A DNA stretch of 56,706 nt from Deltaproteobacteria bacterium (GCA_947445035.1 CANFCK010000028.1:1-56706); one strand, 5' to 3'; positions 9,237 through 20,254 are shown, counted from the first letter of the stretch. Numbers and translations: made by a program. Notes: a model not told the origin generated them from the letters alone.

Positions 9237-9772
9237 CCCGGTTCATCGGAATCGGGGGGTTCGTTGTCGTGGGCTGCCTCGATGGGGCGGACTCGGTCGA
9301 GGAGGCGCCCACCACCGACGCGTGTGACGCCTGCGAAGGAGACTGCCTGGCCACCTTCACACCGGCGGCGTCTGCCCACCACGACACCGGGGACCTCACC
9401 TACACGGACGAGCCGCCGACGTCAGGCGATCACCATCCGTGCTGGGCGGCGTGGGGCGCGCACACCGAGCCTGTCGCCGCCGAGAACTGGGTGCACAACC
9501 TGGAACATGGCGGCATTGTCTTCTTGTACGACTGCCCTGGCGGTTGCGACGCGGAGGTTGCGGAGCTGACCACCTACGTGACCGGGCTGACCCCGGGTCG
9601 CGCGGTTTTGACGCCCTACGAGCCCTCCGAAACGCCGTTCACCGCGGTCTCCTGGCAGCACAGGCTGGAATTGGGATGCTTTGACCTCGGAAGCCTCTCG
9701 GCCTTCTTCGATGGGCACGTCGGCAAGGGCCCTGAAGACGTGACGAGTGAGCCCTCCGCGGCCTGCCTGTAG
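9233..9772 (+). CDS. DUF3105 lipoprotein
   Basis: The product is about 179 aa from the TTG at 9233, which overlaps the moaC stop as TTGA and gives a signal peptide with the lipobox VVVG-C. A GTG at 9221 is in frame but would add four residues without benefit. DUF3105 is recognised by PPTSGDHHPCWAAWG and by VHNLEHGGIVFLYDC, whose His residues may bind metal. Additional Cys pairs occur (ACDACEGDC after the lipid Cys). It is probably anchored in the periplasm. Function is unknown. Confidence 0.85.
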   Translation: MTRFIGIGGFVVVGCLDGADSVEEAPTTDACDACEGDCLATFTPAASAHHDTGDLTYTDEPPTSGDHHPCWAAWGAHTEPVAAENWVHNLEHGGIVFLYDCPGGCDAEVAELTTYVTGLTPGRAVLTPYEPSETPFTAVSWQHRLELGCFDLGSLSAFFDGHVGKGPEDVTSEPSAACL

Positions 9773-9784
9773 GGCGCACCGCCA

Positions 9785-10118
9785 TCAAGGCGTCTTTTTC
9801 GCCTTTGCGAGGGGCTTCGCAACCTCGAACGCCCCGCTGAAAAGCCCCTGCAAGGTGCGACCGGTGCGGCTGGCCAGCCCTTTCGCGCGGGCGATGACCA
9901 TCGGTTCAGCGTCGACCCGCAGCCCCGCCCAACGCCACATGCCGCCACGCGAAGGCAACCGAGGAGCGCTCCGGAAGCAGCACTCTCCGTTCCAGCCTCA
10001 TCTCCGCGATCTCGATCTTCTGGGTGTCGACCCCCGCGCGCTTGAGCGTGCTCCGCGCGTCCGCCAAGGCGGCCGGGGTCGCGACGATCGCCACCGTTCG
10101 GCCGGTCTCACGCGCCAT
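9785..10118 (-). pseudogene. small gene apparently broken by a frameshift
   Basis: Two minus-strand pieces look like one protein of about 110 aa. The N-terminal piece starts at ATG 10118, behind AGAGG spaced 7 nt, with MARETGRTVAIVATPAALA; it stays credible to about RSSVAFAWRH and then runs into a stop at 9906. The C-terminal piece is in the next frame, from about 9940 to a TGA at 9785, with RWAGLRVDAEPMVIARAKGL and LQGLFSGAFEVAKPLAK. A one-base indel near 9940-9960 would join them. Either it is a decayed gene, a sequencing error, or two unrelated small frames. The family is not recognised. Confidence 0.4.
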
Positions 10119-10171
10119 CGGCACACCTCTGGCCGGAGATCGGCCAGGACGCGCGTCGGCATGACCCGGGC

Positions 10172-10183
10172 TACAGCCGGGGC
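10172..10183 (+). promoter_or_regulatory. -10-like box 6 nt before a start codon
   Basis: TACAGC at 10172-10177 stands exactly 6 nt before ATG 10184. The GGGGC next to the ATG is too close to be a useful Shine-Dalgarno site, so a leaderless transcript is likely. Confidence 0.45.
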
Positions 10184-10687
10184 ATGAACACGCTCAAAGA
10201 CGCGCTGAAGGTTGCCCTCGCGCCGACCGCTGCCAGCGTCGCCGCGGCGACTCCGGTCGCGGCGCTGGTCGCGAGGGAGCCGGGGACTCCGGTGGGCGTC
10301 GGGGCGCTCCCGCGGCCCGAGGCGGGCGTGTGGGAAACGCTCCTGGCCGCGGCGGGCGTGCGATTGGACCGGGGCGTGGCCGTGGCCGCCTGGGTGCAGC
10401 GGACGGCAGGAGCGGTGCGCACCCTCGAGGCCGCCGGGCGCAAGCACGAGGCACGCGCCCTGGGGCAGGCACGAGACGAATTTGTCCGCCGACGTGAGAA
10501 GAAGGCCTGGGAAGCGGTGAAGACCCGATTCGACGAGCTGGGACTTCCCGAGAAGACCTACCGCGCCCTGAAGCAGGAGGGCGCCGAGGTGGAAAAGGTG
10601 CTGGCGCGGCTCTACACCCGGCGCGCCGAAGAATGGCCCGGCATGGCCGGTGCCCGCCTGCGCGACATCCTGTTGGAGCGCGGATGA
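10184..10687 (+). CDS. hypothetical protein, helical
   Basis: The product is 167 aa with no signal peptide or membrane segment. It is Ala/Arg/Glu-rich and probably helical. The N-terminal half is Ala/Pro/Val-rich, and the C-terminal half carries RRREKKAWEAVKTRF and an EKTYRALKQEGAEVEKVL segment. Third-position G/C is strong on this strand, supporting real coding. The stop region overlaps an in-frame ATG of the following gene (ATGA at 10684). I do not recognise the family. Confidence 0.65.
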   Translation: MNTLKDALKVALAPTAASVAAATPVAALVAREPGTPVGVGALPRPEAGVWETLLAAAGVRLDRGVAVAAWVQRTAGAVRTLEAAGRKHEARALGQARDEFVRRREKKAWEAVKTRFDELGLPEKTYRALKQEGAEVEKVLARLYTRRAEEWPGMAGARLRDILLERG

Positions 10688-10731
10688 ACACCACCGGAAT
10701 GGTATACACTACAGTCCCCGCGGACCGAATC

Positions 10732-11448
10732 ATGCGCAAGCGTCGTGGCGTTACCCTCGTCGAGATTGCGATCGTCATCGCGATCATCGGCATCCTCGCA
10801 GCCATTGGCGCCGGGATGCTCACCGAGACCATGCCCAAGTGGCGCACCCGCCGCGCGGCGTTGGACTTCGTGGCCCAGGTGAACCAAGCTCGCGCGATGG
10901 CGATCTCGGATTCTGTGCAGTACCGGATCCACGTCATCACCACCGACAGTGACCCCACGTCGGGGGACAACGAGGGGGAGTATTCGGTAGAAAAGGGCGA
11001 TCTCGCCGCCGCCTCCACGGCTTGGGACGTGCTTCCCGTCGACATGAGCGGCGTCGACACCCTCACCGGTGAGGGCTACGTCAACATCCAAAAGGATCAG
11101 GAAGACAGCCTGCCTTGGGTCAGCATCGAGAGCCCGGACGCGGCGCTTGCGGGGGCCGACGGCTGGGCCGACAGCATCGTCTTCAATCCGCGGGGCCAGA
11201 TCGACAATCCGGCCACAGACTTCACCTGCGACATCAACGGCTCCGGCGCGACGGGGTTCATCTGCGTGACCTTCGTCAACACCAAGGCCGCTGCAACCGG
11301 CACCGAGGATCGTTGGGTGGTGGCCATTTCCCGCGCGGGGATGGCCCGTATGTTCCACGGTGAGGACGCGGCCGTGGGCTCGTCGTCCGGGTCCTCCATC
11401 ACCTCCACGCCGGGGGCGACCTCCAGCGGGTACGCAGGCGGCTCGTAG
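10732..11448 (+). CDS. prepilin-like (type IV pilin / pseudopilin) protein
   Basis: The product is 238 aa from ATG 10732. The N-terminus is a class III signal: a short basic leader MRKRRG, cleavage before VTLVE with Glu at +5, then the hydrophobic helix IAIVIAIIGILAAIGAGM. The body has a GspH-like outline (FVAQVNQARAMAISDSVQYR). It would be processed by a prepilin peptidase and placed in a type IV pilus or type II secretion pseudopilus as a minor subunit. An in-frame ATG at 10684 would overlap the preceding stop but add a 16-residue leader extension. The +1 residue is Val instead of the usual Phe/Met. The C-terminus is Ser/Gly/Thr-rich. Confidence 0.82.
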   Translation: MRKRRGVTLVEIAIVIAIIGILAAIGAGMLTETMPKWRTRRAALDFVAQVNQARAMAISDSVQYRIHVITTDSDPTSGDNEGEYSVEKGDLAAASTAWDVLPVDMSGVDTLTGEGYVNIQKDQEDSLPWVSIESPDAALAGADGWADSIVFNPRGQIDNPATDFTCDINGSGATGFICVTFVNTKAAATGTEDRWVVAISRAGMARMFHGEDAAVGSSSGSSITSTPGATSSGYAGGS

Positions 11449-11451
11449 CCC

Positions 11452-12443
11452 TTGGATTCGGCCTACGGAGAGCGCCCCAGCGGCGGTGCCGAGCCGCCCG
11501 ACGGCCCCGCGCAGATGGAGATGAGCGCCGCGTTCGATATCGAGCGCGGCATTCGCCATGGCGTCCAGGCGATTCGCCGCAACATCTGGGTGGTTTTGCT
11601 TGGCGGCTTTCTCAAGTCGTGCACCGAAGGCGGCGGAGGCTCGAACGGCGTGTCGGGCGACGACATCGACACCCTCAAAAAACTCTCGGACGGCTCGTTC
11701 GACCCCAGCCAGAACGCGCTCGGGGCGACGCTCGGACTGCCCCTTGGCCCGTGGGCGGGCGACGAGTTTCCGTTCGACCCCGAAGTGATCTTCGCCGGGC
11801 TTGGAATGGGCTTGATCGTGGCGATGCTCGTGGCGATTGTGGTGCTGTTGCTCGTCCTTCTCGGGCTCAACGCCTGGATCACGCCGGGCTGGATCCGACT
11901 GCACCATGAAATCCTGCGTGACGGCAAGGGGACCTTCGGCACCCTTTTCGGGGCCGGCGACATCTTCCTTCGCTCGCTCGGGTGGGTGCTTTTGTCGGGC
12001 CTTCTGCAGTTGGCGACCGTCGTGATCGCGATGCTGCCTTTGCTCGCATTCTTCGTTTTGGACGACCCCACCGCGCTTTTGATGGTGGGCATCGCCTGCG
12101 GACTCTGGGTCGTAGCGGTGGTCGTGGCTTGGATCTGGATGCGCCTGTGCCTCGCGTTTGTGACCCACGCCATCGCGCTCGAAGATCAGGGGGTCATGGC
12201 CGCGATCGATCGCTCTGTGGCGCTGACCCGCGGCGGTCGATTCTGGTTGCTCCTGTACATGGCGGTGCTCGGCTTCCTGGGCTTCCTGGCCTCGCTGCCG
12301 GGGTACTGCCTCTGTTGCATCGGCATCCTCCTCACGCGACCGCTGGGCGTCATGCTCCGCGACTTCGGCTACACCGAGGGCTTCCTGCGCCTGACACGCC
12401 CCGCTGACGAGGTTGCCGCCTGGGCGGCGGAGCGCTGGGAGGA

Positions 12444-12447
<4 letters not shown>
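11452..12447 (+). CDS. multi-pass membrane protein of unknown function
   Basis: The product is up to 331 aa. TTG 11452 follows the pilin stop by 3 nt; ATG 11515 is an alternative that removes a polar 21-residue N-terminus. After AFDIERGIRHGVQAIRRN come about six hydrophobic segments, including LIVAMLVAIVVLLLVLLG, LLQLATVVIAMLPLLAFFVL and ACGLWVVAVVVAWIW. The phrase AIALEDQGVMAAIDRSVALT resembles the conserved stretch in DUF975/GDPD-membrane-domain proteins. Function is unknown. Its TAG stop and the ftsH stop share the same CTAG tetramer. Confidence 0.75.
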
Positions 12448-14273
<1,826 letters not shown>

Positions 14274-14276
14274 GGC

Positions 14277-15908
14277 TTAGCGATAGGCACGGGTACGGCG
14301 GCGGACAAGCGCGAGGCCCGCCACAACCCCGAACAGCGACACCCCGAGACCGCCCGTCGCGCAGCCGCCGCTTCCACCCGCGTCCCCGCTGTCCAATCCG
14401 TTTCCTTCGTTCGAGCGCGTCGGCTGGAACTGACATGCGCCGTTTGCCTCGTCGGCCTCCCCATCGTCTACCAGGCGGTCGCAGTCGTTGTCGTAGCCGT
14501 CACAGTACTCTCGCGCGCCCACGTAAACCCATGGGTCCTCGTCGTCACAGTCGTTCAACGCGAAGTCTGACTCCACGTCCTTGTAGCCGTCCCGGTCGTC
14601 GTCGATGGATGGGCCGCCCTCGTCGACGGTGCCGTTGCAGTTGTTGTCGCGACCGTCGACGATCTCGATGCCGGTGAGGCTGACCAACGGGTCGGTGTCA
14701 TCGCAATCACCTTCCAGCTCGTTCCAGCCGTCGCCATCGTCGTCGTACGCCTCGGTGCCTTCGTCGATCAGCGCGTCACAGTCGTCGTCGCGGAGGTTGA
14801 ACACCTCATCCGCGTCTGGGCCGACGAGCGGGTCGTTGTCGTCGCAGTCGCCGACGCCGCCGCACTCGGTCCCGGCTTCGCTGCAGCCGTCGTCGTCGTC
14901 GTCGTCGTTGACGCTGTCGTCATCCAGCTCGTCAAGCTCACCGTCGCAGTCGTTGTCCACGCCGTCGCCTACGAGCTCGTTGCGCGAGGGGTTGCTGTCT
15001 GGATCGTCGTCCTCGCAGTCGCCGCCGCATGCTGACCAGCCGTCGAAATCGTTGTCCCAGGACGCCGGGCTCAGCGAGTTTTCGCAGCTGTTCCCGACCA
15101 CCCGCACGCCTGCGGTGCCGAGCGCGTCGGAGTTGCTCACGAAGCTGAGCGCACCGTCGACCGCCGCCGCGGACGGCACCCGCCACCCGATCGAAACTTC
15201 AGCGGTCCGTCCCGCCTGCACGCTCAACGGGACCAGCGTCCGCGGTTCCAACCCGTCGCCCGCAATCTGAAACTCGGCGATGGTCAACGGCACGATTCCG
15301 CAGTTGACGAGCGTGACCAAGGCGCTGAAATCCCCGCCCACGTTGCGAGGGCCGAAGTCGACGTAGTCCGGGTAAACCCTGCCACACGCGTAGTCGGCAA
15401 GGCCCCGGAGCTGAACCCGCCAGATCGCCCATTCCCGGGTTTCATCCCCGGGGAGCGGCAAGACCTCGGTCGAGGTGTTGTCGTTGGACCAGATCGTCAA
15501 GAGCGCTTCGTAGTAGCCCTTGACGGTCGGAGCAAAAACCACCTGCAGCGGGAGCGTGTCGTCGTCGCTGTCGTCGGTGTATTCTGCCAGGTCTCGGCAG
15601 TCGAAGAGGCCGTCCGCGTCAGAGTCGCAGGCGTCAGCCCACGTCGAGTCATCGACCAGGAAAGCCGGAGACACGGCGCCGGGGGGCACAGTGACGTCTT
15701 CCGTCGCGATCTCGAACACGCGCACTTGCGATGCCTTCGAGAAGAGCGGCACGGTAAACACCTGTCGGTCATTCACCGCGACCGCGCCCGCGTCGACGTA
15801 GGCGAAGCCGTCGAGCACGCGATCGGCAGCAGTCAGGTGTCCCTCGTCATCGCAAGCGATGAAGAAAATGGCGGCAAAACGGGTCACTGTGCGCATCGGG
15901 GCACTCAT
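14277..15908 (-). CDS. MopE-repeat lipoprotein with MYXO-CTERM-like tail
   Basis: The product is 543 aa from ATG 15908, whose A is shared with the upstream TAA (TAATG). A lipobox-like FFIA-C follows within 20 residues. The middle (about 150-310) has an immunoglobulin-like outline (VYPDYVDFGPRNVGGDFSAL). Residues about 315-500 carry at least four MopE-type units built on GDCDD, DNDCDG and VDE. The C-terminus is SGGCATGG, a hydrophobic helix (VSLFGVVAGLALV), then RRRTR, a MYXO-CTERM-like sorting signal. Having both an N-terminal lipobox and a C-terminal sorting tail is unusual. It is probably surface-exposed and calcium-binding. Confidence 0.82.
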   Translation of the reverse strand: MSAPMRTVTRFAAIFFIACDDEGHLTAADRVLDGFAYVDAGAVAVNDRQVFTVPLFSKASQVRVFEIATEDVTVPPGAVSPAFLVDDSTWADACDSDADGLFDCRDLAEYTDDSDDDTLPLQVVFAPTVKGYYEALLTIWSNDNTSTEVLPLPGDETREWAIWRVQLRGLADYACGRVYPDYVDFGPRNVGGDFSALVTLVNCGIVPLTIAEFQIAGDGLEPRTLVPLSVQAGRTAEVSIGWRVPSAAAVDGALSFVSNSDALGTAGVRVVGNSCENSLSPASWDNDFDGWSACGGDCEDDDPDSNPSRNELVGDGVDNDCDGELDELDDDSVNDDDDDDGCSEAGTECGGVGDCDDNDPLVGPDADEVFNLRDDDCDALIDEGTEAYDDDGDGWNELEGDCDDTDPLVSLTGIEIVDGRDNNCNGTVDEGGPSIDDDRDGYKDVESDFALNDCDDEDPWVYVGAREYCDGYDNDCDRLVDDGEADEANGACQFQPTRSNEGNGLDSGDAGGSGGCATGGLGVSLFGVVAGLALVRRRTRAYR

Positions 15909-17437
15909 TAAGTCCGGCGCGTGGCCTGATCCAGCGTGTCCTTCGTCTTTCGGTAGAGAAAGCGCGCTTGCTGCCAGTTGTCGCCGATGCAAACCAGCCC
16001 CAGCTTGCCGAACTCCGACAACGCCCCGATGAGGTGGAACACCACGCCACGCTCGGAACTCGAGTGGAAATGCAGCTCGTTTAGCACCGCGAGGTCCACC
16101 AGATCAGCGGGGCCGAGCCCCTTGTAAGCGTCACTCTGAAGACTGTCGGACGCGTAGTAGTACTTGGGCCGGCCCGTCTGGCTGTAGAAGAGGCCGTCAT
16201 CGGTGCTGTAGTTGCCGTCGGTCAAAAAGCGCAGAGTCAGAAACGGATGCGTAGTCCCGCCTTTGCGGAGGTTCACCTCGATCGCGTGGTGCTGCCAGAC
16301 CCCATTTTCTTTGACCGACACGTAGTCGGTGGCGAACCGGCCGATGACCCCGCGCGATGCCAGCGCTTCGGCCACCCGGAGCCCGGACTCTTGAATCTGG
16401 AGTCGGTACTCGTCGTCGGCAGGGAAGGTGCAGCCCAGGAATACTTGCCCGCTGGGACCGCCCAAGAGTTGATCGTGCGTGGAAATCGACATCGCTTCGC
16501 CCCGGGCGTTGACCCGGTTCTGGGACGACGGCGAGCGTTTCTCGACGCCCTCGACAAAGGTCTCGACGACCCCTTGCATTTCCTTGAACTTGGCGTGGTA
16601 CCGCTCCCAATGTTCACCCGGCGCCTCGAATCGAAGCATCGGCAGCCGATCGTGAATCCAACCGCGCAGGTCTGCCCCTTTGAGCCCGTCGGCGCCGTCG
16701 TAGTAGAAAAGTGCGTTGCCCTCGCCGGAGAAGCCATCGTTGAGCTTCACCACCGCGCGCCGCATCTCCGGGGTGCGCTCACGAAGGACGGCCAGGGCCT
16801 CGGTGATGTCGTTGCCATCTCGTAGATCTTCGAAGCCCGCGGGGAAGAGCACGCCAGAGTCGCGGAAAACCTTGCGACAACCGGACTTGGTCCCGAGGTG
16901 GTAGAGAGCGGGGTCGTTCGCGTACAGCGGAATGCCGAGCCGAACCGCAAGCGAGCGCTCCAACCCCGAACTGTTGAAGCACACCAGATGCGCCAGCGAC
17001 ACATCTGGAATCGCGGCGCGGATGCGCTCGATCAGCCGCGGACGGGCCAACACCTTGGCGGTCAGCGGGGTCTTGCCGGCGTCGGAGCAGTGCAAGAGCA
17101 GCAAACGTTCACGGGCATGCGATGACGGCACGCCGGTGAGCAGGTGCAAGAAGTAGTCCACGACGATGGGATCGAGCTGTTGCGAGGTGACGAAGATCAC
17201 CCGCGTGCGCGGCCGGCGCAGCAGCATCAGCATGTAGAGCATGCGCTCTTCGTAGTGATGCACCCCGGAGACCTTCGCGAGCTCTTCCGGGTCCAGCGAC
17301 AGGCTCGGGACCACGACCACCGTCTGCTCCTGCGTGCGACGCGAGGTGACCTTGGTGAAAAGCGTGGGCAGGTGCGCCTGGAGCGAGGCGAACGCGGCGA
17401 TCTCTTCTGGGGAGCCGGGCAACATCGACACCAGCAT
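15908..17437 (-). CDS. ATP-grasp ligase, PGM1-related
   Basis: The product is 509 aa. The N-terminal third is a pre-ATP-grasp domain (YEERMLYMLMLLRRPRTRVI, FVTSQQLDPIVVDYFL). The ATP-grasp core shows GTKSGCRKVFRDSGVLFPAG, the nucleotide-binding RRAVVKLNDGFSGEGNALF, and the metal-binding AIEVNLRKGGTTHPF. The C-terminal part fits the PGM1_C domain. PGM1, the type member, is a peptide ligase of pheganomycin synthesis that couples an amidine-type N-terminal amino acid to peptides. The substrate here is unknown. It sits in a unit with a sugar transferase and ftsH, and no biosynthetic cluster is visible. Confidence 0.85.
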   Translation of the reverse strand: MLVSMLPGSPEEIAAFASLQAHLPTLFTKVTSRRTQEQTVVVVPSLSLDPEELAKVSGVHHYEERMLYMLMLLRRPRTRVIFVTSQQLDPIVVDYFLHLLTGVPSSHARERLLLLHCSDAGKTPLTAKVLARPRLIERIRAAIPDVSLAHLVCFNSSGLERSLAVRLGIPLYANDPALYHLGTKSGCRKVFRDSGVLFPAGFEDLRDGNDITEALAVLRERTPEMRRAVVKLNDGFSGEGNALFYYDGADGLKGADLRGWIHDRLPMLRFEAPGEHWERYHAKFKEMQGVVETFVEGVEKRSPSSQNRVNARGEAMSISTHDQLLGGPSGQVFLGCTFPADDEYRLQIQESGLRVAEALASRGVIGRFATDYVSVKENGVWQHHAIEVNLRKGGTTHPFLTLRFLTDGNYSTDDGLFYSQTGRPKYYYASDSLQSDAYKGLGPADLVDLAVLNELHFHSSSERGVVFHLIGALSEFGKLGLVCIGDNWQQARFLYRKTKDTLDQATRRT

Positions 17438-17451
17438 AGCAGACGCCCCGG

Positions 17452-18885
17452 CTACGAAGCGCCCCGGCCGGTGACCACCGCTGGCACGGTGAGCACGATG
17501 AGCCGCGCATCCAGGAACAACGACCAGGTGTCGATGTACTCCAGGTCCAGGCGCATCCAGCCGTCAAAGTCGACCTTGTTTCGGCCGCTGACCTGCCAGA
17601 TGCAGGTGAGCCCTGGCCGCATGGACAGCCGTCGCATCTGCCAGCGTTCGTAGCGCGCGACCTCGGCAGGAAGGGGCGGCCGGGGACCGACCACGCTCAT
17701 CTCCCCGCGGAGAATGTTCCACAACTGGGGCAATTCGTCGATGCTGGTCTTGCGGAGGATGGCGCCGACCCGCGTCACCCGTGGATCCCGGCGCATCTTG
17801 AAAACGGGGCCGCTCATCTCGTTTTCAGCGACCAGCGCGGCTTTTTGGGCCTCGGCGTCCACCACCATCGACCGGAACTTCAACATCGGAAACGTGCCCC
17901 CGAAAAGGCCGCTCCGTTCCTGCACGAACAGGATCGCCCCGCCGTCCTCGAGCTTGATCGCTACCGCCGCAAGGAGCATCGCTGGCCAGAGGACCAGGAG
18001 CCCCAAGAGTGCCAAAAGCACGTCGGCCACGCGCTTCACCAGAAGTGCCGTGCCGTCGGAGGGCACCGAAGAGAACGACAGCACGCTCCACCCGCCGAGG
18101 TCGTTGACGTCGGCACGCGCGATCGACAGCCCGAGGAAGTTTGCGTCCATCGAGAAGGTGACGCCCACTTCCTCGCAACGGTCGGCGACGAACCGAAGGG
18201 TGGAGGTGTCCCAGGCACGGCCTGTCATGAACACCTGGGCGATCCGCTCGGCCTCGATGATCTGCGTCAACTGGCGGAGCCGGCCGAGCACCTTGACGCC
18301 GTGAACGCTGGTCACGTCTTCGTCTTGCGGCACGATGACGCCGGCCACGCGGAGCCCCCACTGCGGGTGGCGCAGAACGGTATCGACGAAGGGCGAGGCC
18401 TCCAACGCACCGCCGACCACGAGGATGTTCCAGGTCGGCTGGCGGCGCCGCGCGCGCCGGGCCTCGGCGCGGCGCGCGACGAAGAGCGAGAGGACACTGG
18501 CGATTGAGAAGCCGAGCAAGAAAGAGCGCGAGGTGGGTACTGCGGGGGGAAAAACGAACAGAACCGCCAGCAGAAGCCCGAAGGCCACCGCGACCGCACT
18601 CGCGATGCGCAGCAGGAGGATGTCGCCACGGAGCCGCCGGAAGTCGTCATACAGCCGATGCTGGGAAAGGCTGAAGAGCCAAAGCGGCACCACCGCGAAG
18701 ACCAGGTGGAACTGGCTCTGGAGGGTGACGGCGGCGAGCACTGGCTCGCCAGGCACCACGTCGAACGACCAGAACTCCCGCGCGTGCTCACGTGCAAACG
18801 CAACCGCCACGAAGGTGATCGCCACCACCGCGGCGTCGATCGCCCGCGCCAACCAGCCGAGCGACGTGGCCTGGACTCTTTGCAT
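17452..18885 (-). CDS. polyprenyl-phosphate sugar-phosphate transferase (WcaJ/WbaP type)
   Basis: The product is 477 aa and integral in the inner membrane. Four N-terminal hydrophobic segments and a CoA-binding-like domain precede a fifth re-entrant helix (VADVLLALLGLLVLWPAMLL). The catalytic domain shows LKFRSM, TSIDELPQLWNILRGEMS, VGPRPPLP and PGLTCIWQVSGRN. These enzymes move a sugar-1-phosphate from a nucleotide sugar to undecaprenyl phosphate, starting exopolysaccharide or O-antigen repeat assembly. No other polysaccharide assembly gene is adjacent, so it is an orphan initiator in this window. Confidence 0.93.
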   Translation of the reverse strand: MQRVQATSLGWLARAIDAAVVAITFVAVAFAREHAREFWSFDVVPGEPVLAAVTLQSQFHLVFAVVPLWLFSLSQHRLYDDFRRLRGDILLLRIASAVAVAFGLLLAVLFVFPPAVPTSRSFLLGFSIASVLSLFVARRAEARRARRRQPTWNILVVGGALEASPFVDTVLRHPQWGLRVAGVIVPQDEDVTSVHGVKVLGRLRQLTQIIEAERIAQVFMTGRAWDTSTLRFVADRCEEVGVTFSMDANFLGLSIARADVNDLGGWSVLSFSSVPSDGTALLVKRVADVLLALLGLLVLWPAMLLAAVAIKLEDGGAILFVQERSGLFGGTFPMLKFRSMVVDAEAQKAALVAENEMSGPVFKMRRDPRVTRVGAILRKTSIDELPQLWNILRGEMSVVGPRPPLPAEVARYERWQMRRLSMRPGLTCIWQVSGRNKVDFDGWMRLDLEYIDTWSLFLDARLIVLTVPAVVTGRGAS

Positions 18886-18921
18886 CCGGGGGCCGGTCTA
18901 TCGTTTTGGGCGCGGGGGCGC

Positions 18922-20175
18922 CTACCACGCCTTGTGCCAGCTCCAGAAGGGGTCCGCCCAGCTCGCGCCGCCGTCGTCGGTATAGGTCTTCGGAGGCTTC
19001 GGCTGCGGCGCCCATTCGGTGGGGCGATCGGTGTTCCCGCCGGTGACGAGGCTGCCGACGAAGTCGCCTTTTGCGTAGACGCGATCGATCTGTTTGCGGA
19101 CGTGCGCGATGTCGGCGCTGCTCACGACGCCGTTGCTGGTCGCCTTGTAGAACTGCACGGTGACGCGGACCGGGAAGCGGGTGTCGCGCTCGATGGCGAG
19201 GTCGTGGAATTCGGTGAACGGCCCCTCGGTCTCGCCGTGCCCGACGACCGCCATTTCGACGTCGCTGGCCTGCTTCGACGCGCTTTCCATCGCGAGCGCG
19301 GTCGGCGCGGCGCCACCTGCGCCGTAGCCCCAACTGTCGCCGTCCTCCTCCCCGTAGTTGTACCCGTGCCGCTTGACCTCCCGCTGCTTCAGCGGCACCT
19401 GGATGAGCAGGACCACGTCAAGGCCGGCCTCCTCTGAGATCGCGTTGACATCGATGCCGCGGTCAGCCGCCCACTGGCTCACTCGCTCGGCCTCGAAGGG
19501 CGCGCGCTGGCCGTCATCGTTGAAGTACAGTGCCTCGGAAAGGTAGCCACCGTCGTTTTCGACCACCTGCATGCTGGTGCCCTCGCGGGTGGCCAGGATG
19601 GCGAGCACCGCGGGGTTCCCGGGTGAAGACTGGTAGTTGTAGAGCACCGGGGTGAAGGTCGCCTCGCCCTTTTCGGGGATCGGCAAGAAGCAGGCCTGCG
19701 CGCTGACCAGCACGTGTTCGTCGCGGGTGGCCCACAGCGAGTCGCGGGAGCCCGACCAGCTGTCCGGATCGTGCAGGAAACGACGGGGGTTCTGGAGCAG
19801 GCTCGCCAGCGACGTGGTCCGCAGCGACCGCCCGTCCTCGTTGCCGGTGCGGAGGTAGAATTCCTCCGAACGAACATCCGCCGTCTTGTCGGTGAAGTTG
19901 TCGAAGCGGATGACCGGCATGGGGTGGAGGTTGCCGTTCTGGTCGCGCACGCCGATGGTCATGTCCGAGATGTTCGGGCCGACCGAGCTGCCTTTGTAGC
20001 GGCCGGTGTCCTCCCAGGTGACGTTCATCACGTTGAGCCCGTACTTGGTGGCGAGGGCCTGGGCCTGAGGATTCCACACCATCTGCTCGACGGTGGTGAT
20101 GGTGGAGGCGAAACGCTCCTGCCGACCGGCTTCGGCGTGGGGGGTGGCGAGGGCGAGAAGCAGGGAGAGAGTCAT
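18922..20175 (-). CDS. secreted protein of unknown family
   Basis: The product is 417 aa from ATG 20175, which has GGAG 5 nt upstream and produces a clean signal peptide (MTLSLLLALATPHAEAG). An upstream in-frame start at 20199 would bury the signal. The mature part has conspicuous segments such as YGLNVMNVTWEDTGRYKGS, SVGPNISDMTIGV, VIRFDNFTDKTADV and LVSAQACFLPIP. It looks conserved and globular, but I cannot name the family. It heads the minus-strand unit leading to ftsH, 36 nt before the sugar transferase. Confidence 0.8.
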   Translation of the reverse strand: MTLSLLLALATPHAEAGRQERFASTITTVEQMVWNPQAQALATKYGLNVMNVTWEDTGRYKGSSVGPNISDMTIGVRDQNGNLHPMPVIRFDNFTDKTADVRSEEFYLRTGNEDGRSLRTTSLASLLQNPRRFLHDPDSWSGSRDSLWATRDEHVLVSAQACFLPIPEKGEATFTPVLYNYQSSPGNPAVLAILATREGTSMQVVENDGGYLSEALYFNDDGQRAPFEAERVSQWAADRGIDVNAISEEAGLDVVLLIQVPLKQREVKRHGYNYGEEDGDSWGYGAGGAAPTALAMESASKQASDVEMAVVGHGETEGPFTEFHDLAIERDTRFPVRVTVQFYKATSNGVVSSADIAHVRKQIDRVYAKGDFVGSLVTGGNTDRPTEWAPQPKPPKTYTDDGGASWADPFWSWHKAW

Positions 20176-20254
20176 GTTTGCTCCGTTGGACGGGGCCACA
20201 ACGACGCCCGCGGCGCCAGGCTTACAGTGGCTCGCACCGGCGCCGGAAAAACGC

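Noticed and set aside
10702..10714. Promoter TATACACTACAGT before the prepilin gene
   Set aside because: It resembles -10 boxes but does not have the 6-nt spacing to a start codon, and it lies in a likely co-transcribed unit; not strong enough to list.
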